This document shows, piece after piece, positions 1 through 8,607 of a DNA stretch of 64,000 nt (the first letter of the stretch is position 1; each line of letters starts with the position of its first letter). The position numbers and the translations under genes were made by a program. This DNA is from Colletotrichum lupini (Eukaryota > Ascomycota > Sordariomycetes > Glomerellales > Glomerellaceae). The stretch spans positions 2,418,001 through 2,482,000 of the forward strand of contig NC_064679.1 in the NCBI RefSeq assembly GCF_023278565.1. The letters run 5' to 3'. Below the pieces are notes generated by a model that was not told where the DNA came from, searched no databases, and worked only from the letters and a program-made list of their open reading frames with translations.

Positions 1-1266
1 GCCGGAGCAGATTCCGAGGGATTATGAGTTATGCTTCACGTCTCGTCAAAGGTCGAGGCATAGCTGGTCGTGCCTAGTGTACCTAAGTACCAGCATTATG
101 TTACAACTCATTCATATGCCATATGCCTCATCCCTCGTCGCCTTGATATACGGGGAATATCTCCTGTTTAATCCATCACCCAAGCCCATGGGAGGGATCT
201 TGGATTGTTGCAACATCCCTGTACCCCGTGTAAGTGATGCCGGCGGACCACTTTTTCCATGTGTGCCGAGGTGTCTTTCGCCAGAAGAGGCTTCCTTCTT
301 ACTGCTGGATCATATGAAAATTTCACTATCCCGTTGCTCAGGATTGGATCTAATTGAAGATCGCGAGGTTACGGCCAGAGGAGCAAGATACTCCAGCGTG
401 GCTCAGTGCATGTGGCTGGTGCTGATTGTCAGAAAGCATCATCGCCGGTCCGTGATGGGGTCATACTTTCTTCTTGTCAGACTTGCTATTTCTTATGACG
501 CTCTGTCCCCGAGAAAAGAAACGAAAAAACACAGAAGAAAGGAGATGTTGGAGACTGATCACGATTTCGACGACTTTGTGAGATTTTGGCCGCAAGGTAG
601 CCTTCAAGTTGCATGCTCGGAGAGGCAGATTTCAATCTATTGGTCGATGGCTAGCTTATCTAAGCACACTGAGCTGCTCCGAGCTGTTCCTGTCCGAGAC
701 CTAAGCTTGGCACCCTGGGTGCCTTCTCTTGCAGGTGGTACGGAATACCAGGTACTTACTTTGGCACCCTCGAAAGCCGGGAGGAAAACCAGTATTCTGG
801 GGCACTCGCACCATTTTCTGGAGTTTGATGAACTGCGGTTTACTTTACTCCCAACGATATGGTGATAGAAAGAGACGCGCACCTCCAGCTATTGAGATAA
901 ACCCCCCACTAGCCATAAGTTGTCCAGACCTGAGGTGGCCCTTGCCCCCGCCTCGTCGAGGAACCTGAGGTATCCACTACCCCGAACGCAGCACCCCTGA
1001 TCCACCCCGAGAAAGTGGGCCCAGCCACGGGGGTTCACCAAAAGAAAAAATAAAAAACGAAAATTTCGACATGCGCCGCTATCGTCTACATCTCATCCTC
1101 CTTCTCATCCTCCAGCCTCATCTCACAACGTAATAATCATCCCCCCTTTTAATTCCCACCTCAACTCATCTGATCTTCAGCGAAAATCTCAGCAATCATC
1201 CCATCTATCGTCTAACCCTCACATCACTTCACTTTTCCCTCAACGGACACATACACCTCTCACACA
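1..1266. other. Left-edge non-coding stretch and promoter of the HTH gene
   Basis: No supported gene was seen. One open frame of 262 codons (77-865, +) has no recognisable domain and no splice support, so it is treated as chance. From about 1070 the DNA becomes a CT/CA-rich pyrimidine leader running up to the ATG at 1267, as is usual just upstream of fungal start codons. Confidence 0.5.
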
Positions 1267-1710
1267 ATGCCTCGCCGCGCCGCCCCAGAACCAAAGCCCC
1301 GCAAACCGCAATACTCCCCCGAAAAGCGCGCCCGCATCGCCGTCCTCTCGGAGCTCGGCATGTCCCTCAAAGAAATCTCCATCAAGGAGGAAGTCCCCGT
1401 CTCCTCCATCAAGGGCATCGTCACGCGCTACCGCCTCCAGCAGGCGGGCCGCGACCGGCCCCGTCCGGGCCGCCCCCGTATCCTGTCCGATCGGGACGTC
1501 AAGACGCTCCTGCGCGTGCTGCAGGAGAAGCCGGCCTGCTCGTACGCCGAGCTGAAGCGCGACGCGGGCGTGACGTGCGCGACCAAGACGCTGGTGCGGT
1601 ATTTGCAGATGGAGGGGTTGAAGCCGACGAAGCCGCCTGCGGGGGATTCCGAGGAGGAGGCGGAGAGGATGAGGGTTTTGGTTGAGGAGGGGGAAGGGGA
1701 GGAGGTGTGA
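1267..1710 (+). CDS. Orphan Tc1/mariner-type paired helix-turn-helix DNA-binding protein
   Basis: This gene encodes 147 aa. Residues about 15-55 form a first HTH (RARIAVLSELGMSLKEIS). A Gly-Arg-Pro-Arg AT-hook-like linker follows at about 66-71 (RPGRPRI), then a second HTH to about 122 (TCATKTLVRYLQMEGLKP). HTH, GRPR and HTH in this order is the bipartite DNA-binding region of Tc1/mariner transposases. No DDE/D catalytic domain follows; the protein ends in an acidic Glu/Gly tail. Established knowledge: such domains bind terminal inverted repeats, and freestanding copies can be domesticated regulators. Inference: a nuclear DNA-binding protein derived from a transposase. The start has good context (cacaATGcc) after a pyrimidine leader. 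Oddity: the same frame stays open after the TGA and runs into a canonical 47-nt intron (1828-1874), so the gene may extend further. A transposon fragment is the alternative. Confidence 0.68.
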   Translation: MPRRAAPEPKPRKPQYSPEKRARIAVLSELGMSLKEISIKEEVPVSSIKGIVTRYRLQQAGRDRPRPGRPRILSDRDVKTLLRVLQEKPACSYAELKRDAGVTCATKTLVRYLQMEGLKPTKPPAGDSEEEAERMRVLVEEGEGEEV

Positions 1711-1970
1711 GATGACTTGACGTCCAACTTCGCCGTGGCAATGGTGGCGGAGAGATCTACGCATGTCAAGCCTGTGGACAGCAGGCTTGCAATTACGGAT
1801 ATTCATCTGGTACAGATTGACTTGATTGTGAGTTTCCTCTCATCTCAGAGTTGAGGTCAGCGCTAACTTTGTAGATAACGACGACCATTAATCGAGAAAG
1901 AGGCAACGGAAGAGCTCGTTCTCGATGGGAAGGTGATTCTTGGAATCACAGCCTCGGCTCCTGTTCGTGA
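1711..1970 (+). other. Same-frame extension beyond the HTH stop, with canonical intron
   Basis: After the TGA at 1708-1710 the same frame is open for 39 codons (for example SNFAVAMVAERSTHVKPVDS). It then reaches GTGAGT at 1828. A GCTAAC branch site and a TAG acceptor at 1872-1874 define a 47-nt intron. The frame continues in phase 0 for 31 more codons to a TGA at 1968-1970. Possible explanations are a 3'-UTR intron, stop-codon readthrough, a sequencing error at the TGA, or an undetected intron removing it. The rest of the stretch up to 2452 shows no gene. Confidence 0.4.
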
Positions 1971-2452
1971 GCCTTTCAAACAGGCTCGAGAGAACCGTAA
2001 CCCCAGCAAGGCTGCAACATTTGCGCCGCTTTCCATCAACAGGAATGTATCAGCTGGACGGCGCTTGGTTTTCCTTAGAGAGAGGCCTGATGGTTTCCAT
2101 CAGAAACTTGCCGCAAAGACGGTGACTCACACTGAGGCGTGCTACATTACGGCGTAGCCAAGCAGCCTTATGCAGCGGGAAGGAAAAACCACCACACGTC
2201 GTGGTGTATGGGGGACGTTAGATAGATAGAAAAGATGGTTATGATATCACGCAGCAATGAAGCACAATGCGGAGTGTAATGTATCTATTATATGGTGCGA
2301 GGTTCAGCAAGCGGGGGATTGGCTCTGCCGATAGTGGACTTCAGGGGGGAACAAGGCCAATTACAAGGGACATCGCCAACGACTTCAAAGCTTTCATTAT
2401 CAATGGGCTGTCACGTAACGCAACCACTTTTCAGAAAAAAAGAGAGGCTTAC

Positions 2453-3676
2453 TCACCGGCCACCCATCACTCTGTCCAAATGCTTCAAATAAGCCCCAGT
2501 ATCACAACTCCCATCTTCACCCTCCCTCCCCTGACGAACCAACAAGCCTTCCCCCTCGGCCCGAACCCTCCACGCATCCCAGTCAACATCCACAACTCTC
2601 CGATCAATAAACACCAGCCTCCCGCCCTCCCCCAACGCCGGCGCGAAGACCTTGACCCAATTCACCTCCCCCTCGACCTCATCCTGCTCGTCCGTCTCCC
2701 ACTCACACACTTGTGACCTACCGTACCTCTCCCCCGTCCTCAACCCCGCGACGACAAGACACCGAAGCCGAAGACACCCCATCTTCACCGCGGCACGCCG
2801 GATCGCGTCTTGGAGGAACCCGCCACCACTACCGCTCGCATACGTCCGCAAATCTAAAAAGAGCGTCTCGAGCCGCGTCATGGCAGTCCAGTCCACCGCA
2901 ACAAACTCCTGATCAGGAAGTCCCCGTTCGATGACGAAGGCCATCTCGCATCGCAAGTCGGTCACGGCATTGCGGCGCAGCCGGAGCCGGAGCCAGGGAT
3001 CGGAGGGGACGCTGTTGAACATGAGGTGACGGGGCAACGACAACGACAGCGTATCCGACTTTGCCGAGGCCGGGGCTGCTGCTCCCGTAGCACGAGAATA
3101 GTCTGCATCCCGCCCGTGGCCACGACCAGCTTCACGAAAGACGAGCGCCCCGGACGCCATGCACCTACCTACCCCGTCGTCGTGCCCCCTCGGCCAAACC
3201 TGCTCAAAGACTCTTAGCCCGTTCCGTCCGAGGTCGCGCAGAGCCCAGTCCATCGCGGCCGGGAACCTCCTGCCGAGCTCTTCCTCCAGCAGCAGTGCGC
3301 CGTGTCGGGGATGCTGCTCGCGGGAACCGTCTACCCGCCTCATCAACGGAAAGGAAGCATGATCCCCGTCCCCGTGCCGCACCCCGGACTCGTACTTACC
3401 TCGAACGCTGCCGCCGCCGCCGCCCTTGGTGTAGACGTCGATCCGCTGAAGATCGTAGATCTCGTTGACGGGGTCCGCGGCGCGGGCGCAGACGGCCCAG
3501 TCTGGGACGAAGAGGGATAAGATGCAGGGGCTGCTACTTACCGTGAGGTAGTCGTAGAGGATGTGCTTTTGGAGTTCGAGCGGTAGGAATGCGAGACGGT
3601 CGAGGATGGTTGGTGGGTCTTGGCGTTGTGCTTGTCGGAAATCCATGGTCGTAGGCGTGGGAGGATGAGGGAGCAT
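2453..3676 (-). CDS. F-box-like hypothetical protein
   Basis: The frame is open for 407 codons on the minus strand. Near the N-terminus (residues about 26-45) it carries LAFLPLELQKHILYDYL, which resembles the start of an F-box (LPxEhxxxIhxxL). The rest has no recognised domain, as is common in fungal F-box proteins, which recruit substrates to SCF ubiquitin ligases. Two in-frame introns are likely: 3331-3399 (GTAAGT, 69 nt) and 3103-3168 (GTAGGT, 66 nt). Their removal deletes low-complexity Gly/Arg/His stretches and leaves about 362 aa. A second in-frame Met at 3646 could be the real start. The family call is weak, but coding status on this strand is reasonable given the length and charged periodicity of the C-terminal half. 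Confidence 0.5.
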   Translation of the reverse strand: MLPHPPTPTTMDFRQAQRQDPPTILDRLAFLPLELQKHILYDYLTVSSSPCILSLFVPDWAVCARAADPVNEIYDLQRIDVYTKGGGGGSVRGKYESGVRHGDGDHASFPLMRRVDGSREQHPRHGALLLEEELGRRFPAAMDWALRDLGRNGLRVFEQVWPRGHDDGVGRCMASGALVFREAGRGHGRDADYSRATGAAAPASAKSDTLSLSLPRHLMFNSVPSDPWLRLRLRRNAVTDLRCEMAFVIERGLPDQEFVAVDWTAMTRLETLFLDLRTYASGSGGGFLQDAIRRAAVKMGCLRLRCLVVAGLRTGERYGRSQVCEWETDEQDEVEGEVNWVKVFAPALGEGGRLVFIDRRVVDVDWDAWRVRAEGEGLLVRQGREGEDGSCDTGAYLKHLDRVMGGR

Positions 3677-4740
3677 ATGCCGAAGGGATTTGTACGGACG
3701 GAGGTCCTTGTATGATACCTGTTAGTGTTCTGCCGCCAAGGAACTTTTCGAATGTCGGCTGGAATTGAGTACCGAGAACTTGAGATTTGCAAGGATGGCA
3801 GGGCTGAAGATGCCCTTTTAATAGATAGCTTGACGTTGTATTGCGGAACGGCCCTTGGGCCGCAATCTGTTTTCCTTTGTTTTCGTTCAATTTCTCGACA
3901 ACGATGTTCCAGTCTGCGAACAATGGCATTGTCGTACGAAGGCCGCCAGTCCTCAAGACCTGGAACATTGTAGTAGATACGAGATCAAATGTTCTACTTC
4001 TGGGGATGGTTTATCAGCGGTTGAAGACCATCGGGCCTTGATCCAGCATCTGGTCCAACCGCTGGGGAGCCTACTTATGATGTCCTACTCAACAACCATG
4101 TTTCCAGATTGTGAGCAAATTTCTAGGAGGACGACGTCTCACTCAGTCAACATGTTTGAAAAGTTGCCAGCCACTTCTTCTGCCTCGATCACTGACGACT
4201 AGACTGTCAGAACTCTTTTCATCATGAAAAGGGCCGTTGGTTTGTAATCCTCCCAGCCAGACGAATCAAAGTCCCGACCGAGTCCACTGACAAAAGGGTG
4301 GTAAAAGATTCGAGCCCAGTGTTCGAGGGGATGGTATTAAAATGGTCTCTCGAAAGGATGAGTGAAATTACAGCTCCTGTGGTGTTTTCCCGTCATCTTC
4401 GAGATTTCCATTCAAAATTCACTATCTTCGGCTATCCTTAATTAGATTATGGCAATAGTATTCGTGTGCCTCCGTCCTGTTGCAGCCATATCCATTATCC
4501 CGTCTTCTACATTGAAATAGAAAAAAAAAAGACAACATGTTTAGCCGGAGGCTGTATAAAGGAACCGAGACTCGGATGCGACATCCCCAGCTCGACCAAA
4601 CCTTATTAGTCAAACAACACAATCTCACATCAGGCCAAGTCGTCTTGATTATATTCAAACACTCAAGAGCTTTGTTCCTGACGAGAATCATATTTTGTCT
4701 ACTCAATAACCCACTATCTTACCCACTAAGGACTTATGCC
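3677..4740. other. Intergenic between F-box-like gene and amidoligase
   Basis: This stretch is about 1 kb. It holds the promoter side of the minus-strand F-box-like gene and the 3' side of the amidoligase. Short frames here show no domain or splice support. No RNA gene or repeat was recognised. Confidence 0.5.
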
Positions 4741-6960
4741 TTAATTCTCGCGTTCCACAATCTCAAAGCCATCCTCTGACTCAACCCGCTTCTTCTCGCG
4801 AGAGTATTCATCATGTTCAACCCAAGCATACTCCGACGACGTATCCAAGACATCGGCAACACCTACCTTTCAATCAGTCTCTCACACCCCTCTCACTCAA
4901 TCGTAATTCTAGGGCGAGCTGTGCTGATACTCGAACTACGACGCCCGCGCCGCAGACTCACCTTGCTCATCCACTTCACCACCTGCCTTCTCCTCCGATG
5001 TGTATTCCGGGTATGTCTCACCTGCTGTAGGCATATCTCCGGCTACCTTCGCAAATGTGTCGGTTCTAGTTGTCTCGGTCTTCTCACCAGCCTCAGGTGC
5101 CTTGCACTCGAGCTCGAAAGCATCACTGCCACTCGACGAATCCCAACCCTCTCCGCCCCTATACTCACCACCGTGAGCATCGTCCCAGCCCCCGAACGCG
5201 ACTCCGGGGTACCGATGCCCACCGCCACTCTCTACATCAGGCATCTCGTAGTCGTCGAATCCAGGCACCGGGTATCCCATCCCGTCTCCAAAAGCATTCT
5301 CAGACCCTTCGAGAGCGCCAAGATTGGCGCACTCCCACCACGCAGCCTCCCCCTGCTGTAACCTGTCCTCGCAGAACCTCGCTTCGGTGATCAGGCCCAG
5401 ATCGATCAACAAGTCAACCACGTCGTACTGAGCGCCCTCCTCTTCCTGGGCCCACGCCAGCAGCCGCATCACACACATAAACTCCGTCGGCTCGGCATCA
5501 CGGCTCCATTCGAGTAGACGACAGCAGATGCGAGCCCAGGTCGCAATCCACTCCACATCCAGAGAGCCCGCCGCCTCGCGGAACTCAATCGTATGGTCTT
5601 TCGTGGGGTACGTCGTCCGCGTGCCGTTTCCATCCTGCGGGGCGAGATGTTCGAGAGAGTAGAAATCATAGGCTTTGAACTTGTAGTTGATATGCTTGGG
5701 GAGAAAGGCAGGCGTCATCAACTGCCCAGCCTGTGCGACCGTCATGTCAGCACCGAGGAGATCCCTGACGCCAGACATGACGTCCCATCGAGACGGCTGG
5801 TTGACTTCCACACATTCGATACTTCCTCCTTGGCCTAGGATGTACCCGTCCAAGAAGTCGGGATCTCCGCGGATATCTTTTCGCATCGTTCCGGGAATAC
5901 GAGCGTAGCGTCTCTTGATTGGGGGAGGTCGAGGCCGTGGTGGGATTACGCCCTTGGTTGCAGAGCTGCGGTAGTTCTTCGGCATTGGTACAGGAGCTTC
6001 GTATCTAAGTGGAGGAAACCCAAATGGCGAGGTTGAGCGAGCTTCGGAACTCTTTGGGTCCCTGACTTCGGGAATGGCCGGTCGATGCTGCCATGGTTCG
6101 TAGCCTGTCAGAAGGGCCTCATCGTCTTCTTGATCTAAGTTCAACTCGCGAATCATCGTCTCTGAGGTCGTGTCCACCTCAACTGAATCGCCAAGCCAGC
6201 GGTCTCTTCCCAGAACTTTCATCTTCTTCAAATCCTGTGGGGCAATGTCTTTGTCAATAGTCGCACCTGCAGGGCCTTTGCCCTGTCCCAGCGGTGTAGC
6301 TTCGTTCACTCGAGCAGACTGGCTGTAGGCGAGGGTAGCGCGCCAAGGAGGATGAAGTCGACTAATAAGAGGGTCGGCAGCCCATAAGAGGGCAGCGAAA
6401 TGCCGTAAAGTTCTTGCGTCGATTCTCTGCGTCGGTCCTACACCCACATGAACGTGGAATCCACAGCTAGGATTCACTCGGCATCGGAAGTTAGTAGTGA
6501 TTACACTTACCGCCAGACGAACCATGTCAAAAGACATATTCATGTTGTACATAGCCGGTGATATCATTTCGACGCGCTGCCAGCGGTACCCGTCGACGTG
6601 GTCAGCCTTGAGAGAGACGTCTGTCTTTAGCTGGAACGCGTCAATGGCCTTTTTACTCTGCCTGCTCTGCACAGAGCCGGACACACCGCATTGACCCTGG
6701 CCATAAACCGGCAACCCAGCTTTAGCTAAGGCGTCACCAATGCTGTGGAACACAAAGTCCTCGTCCCAATCGTACGCCGTATGCGGAAGGCCGTGCTTAT
6801 CGATCCCATCATCCGGGGGAACTACGACAAGAGGCTGTAGTTCATGCCTGATGGCATGGTCGGGGTCTGTTTCCCCCCCGCGCACGAAGGCAACGAAGAA
6901 CTCGAGTTCTACGCCAAATGACACTCGCGGAGGTGTGGTTTGTATTTGGCGTTTGGTCAT
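4741..6960 (-). CDS. Putative amidoligase (COOH-NH2 ligase / GCS-like fold)
   Basis: The model is complement(join(4741-4862, 4962-6960)), 706 aa. Family hallmarks are visible: an N-terminal strand FGVELEFF with E18 and E20, VEMISP with E131, CGFHVHVG with H169 and H171, and EFREAAGSLD at about 459-468. These match the Amidoligase_2 family, ATP-grasp-unrelated enzymes of the glutamine synthetase/gamma-GCS fold that form amide bonds. In fungi the substrate is unknown. Residues about 215-375 are a family-atypical Pro/Arg-rich insertion. The last exon was found by phase: GTGAGT at 4961, a CTGAT branch and GTAG at 4863-4866 define a 99-nt intron. The exon adds an acidic, Tyr/Glu-rich tail ending SEDGFEIVEREN before TAA. 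Without the splice the frame ends at 4936 with a much less acidic tail. The neighbours do not indicate a substrate. Confidence 0.85.
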
Positions 6961-7806
6961 GGTGGATTTGGGTGTATGTTGTGAAGTCAGTTGGTGAAAT
7001 GTACAATGTGGTGCTTGTGGGTGCGATCAGTCAATGATGCAAATTGGGACGAATGAATGATATGAGGTAGGTATGTGTTGCGAAGAGCTGAACTGCTGTC
7101 ATACAGGCGGCAGTGAGTTGGAATATATATCGTAGTATCCCTCAATAGCAGTATTCACTATGAAACCATTCCGATAGAGACAAAAGGAATTGTCTTTAGC
7201 AGTTCCGTGGAACAGAAAGCTGATAAAACAATGGGGACAAGGGATGTTTGACCGCTTTCAGGAACTTTCCTATTGGCGTTGACAAAGGCATGTGTTAGTG
7301 AAGATTTGCAAGCTTGGGACGATGCGGCATACCTCAAAGAAGGCCAATGGGAGACTGTCACAAGCCCATTGTCGGCCATAATGGTCGGCCATAATGGTGA
7401 TAGGCCGGTATTCAACGCTCAAAGCAGAGGGGACAGGGAATTGGGGGGAATCAATTCTTCATTTCTTTTGACGTCGTCTGGACTGTCTTTCAATCATGCC
7501 TAAAACGCGAAATGCAGAGCAAAAGCAACATGGGGTGACATCACCCGTCCCTGTAACGCACTGACTCCTCCTAGAACTTCAAAATGCCATACGGGTGGGA
7601 ATATCCATCGTCTCCATCGCATAATTCCACGTATTCCTCGTCAAAAAAGATTAGGGAGCCGCGTGGTAAGCACGCAGACCGGGTAGTAGGGAAGGTGATT
7701 ACAGAGAAGCGAAATACCGCTCAAAGCCCGCGATTGTCAATCATGTCGCCGCATGAAGCAATCGCGGCTCGCAGTTTACCACAGCCTAATAGAGTGCAGA
7801 ATCAAT
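6961..7806. other. Amidoligase promoter and GPI-gene 3' flank
   Basis: No gene was recognised. The DNA just upstream of 6960 should hold the amidoligase promoter. A perfect 13-bp tandem duplication (TCGGCCATAATGG, twice, about 7372-7397) lies mid-way. Its role is unknown. Confidence 0.45.
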
Positions 7807-8607
7807 CTAAAGCATGTAGGCGAGGAGACCAATGGCAGCGACAGCAGCAGCATTGCCAACGTGGGCGGGGTTCGCAGTAGGAACAGCCCAGGCGGAAGAG
7901 CTGGAGCTGGAGGCGGCGGTAGTAGCGGCGGCGGTTCCAGTTCCGGTGGCAGCGCTGGTAGCAGAGGCGGTGGTGGTGGTGGAAACACCAGAAGCCTGGC
8001 CGGCCTGGGCGTTAACGGTACCGCACTGGGACTTGATGGTGTCGGTGCAGTTGGTCTGGCCGCGAGCGTCACCAACGTTGGCTGTGATGCAGTCCTCGAA
8101 GGCCTTCTCGCAGATGAAGGTGGGCATGGTCTGCTCGTAGTACTCAAGGCCGGGGGCAGAGCCGTTGGGGCAGAGGCAAGAGTAGACAAGGGTGGTCTAT
8201 TGAGTAAGAGTTAGCCATGCTGCCCACGAGCGTCGGCCTCTTTGAAATCGGGCCGGGGTGATCAACAAGCAACTAGTGCTCCTGGTCTAGCATAGGAAAA
8301 AAGAGGAGAACTTACAGAATCGCAGTCGTTGGTGGTGGGGTTAGGCTCGCAAAGGACCTTGCAAGTGTTGCGCTCGGCGACACACCAGCTGGCTGTTGAA
8401 GGAAAAAAGAATTAGTCAATGCTCAGTGGGTGTAATCATACGGCAAAGCCGGATTGCCAAAGCTGATGGCATAATTCTCCCAGTTGACTTACCTCTCTGG
8501 TTCACGGAGACAGTAGCAACGTTGATATCGGCAGCAGTGTAGACCTTGCGCTGGGCAGAGACGGCAGTGAGGGCCGAGAGGGCTACGATGGCGAGGGAAG
8601 TACGCAT
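7807..8607 (-). CDS. GPI-anchored, secreted Cys-rich protein (DUF7707 type)
   Basis: The model is complement(join(7807-8196, 8316-8392, 8493-8607)), 193 aa. Both introns (100 nt and 119 nt) have GTAAGT donors and fit in phase. An 18-residue signal peptide (MRTSLAIVALSALTAVSA) is followed by a domain with ten cysteines, including RASWCVAERNTC and YSCLCPNGSAP. A Ser/Thr/Ala-rich stalk with poly-Ser comes next, then a short spacer and a hydrophobic tail (AAAVAAIGLLAYML). That tail is what GPI transamidase requires, so the mature protein should sit at the plasma membrane or cell wall. Many ascomycetes encode this layout; no enzymatic activity is known. The stalk is encoded by GCC/ACC/AGC repeats, so its length may vary between strains. 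Confidence 0.87.

Noticed and set aside
77..865. 262-codon plus-strand frame
   Set aside because: No domain, unusual composition, no coherent start context or splice partner; likely chance.
3502..3541. GTAAGT...CAG 40-nt intron candidate in the F-box-like gene
   Set aside because: Too short, and removing it shifts the downstream frame, which looks coding as it stands.
7753..8214. Gly/Ser-rich plus-strand frame
   Set aside because: Antisense to the Ser/Thr/Ala-rich stalk of the GPI-anchored protein.
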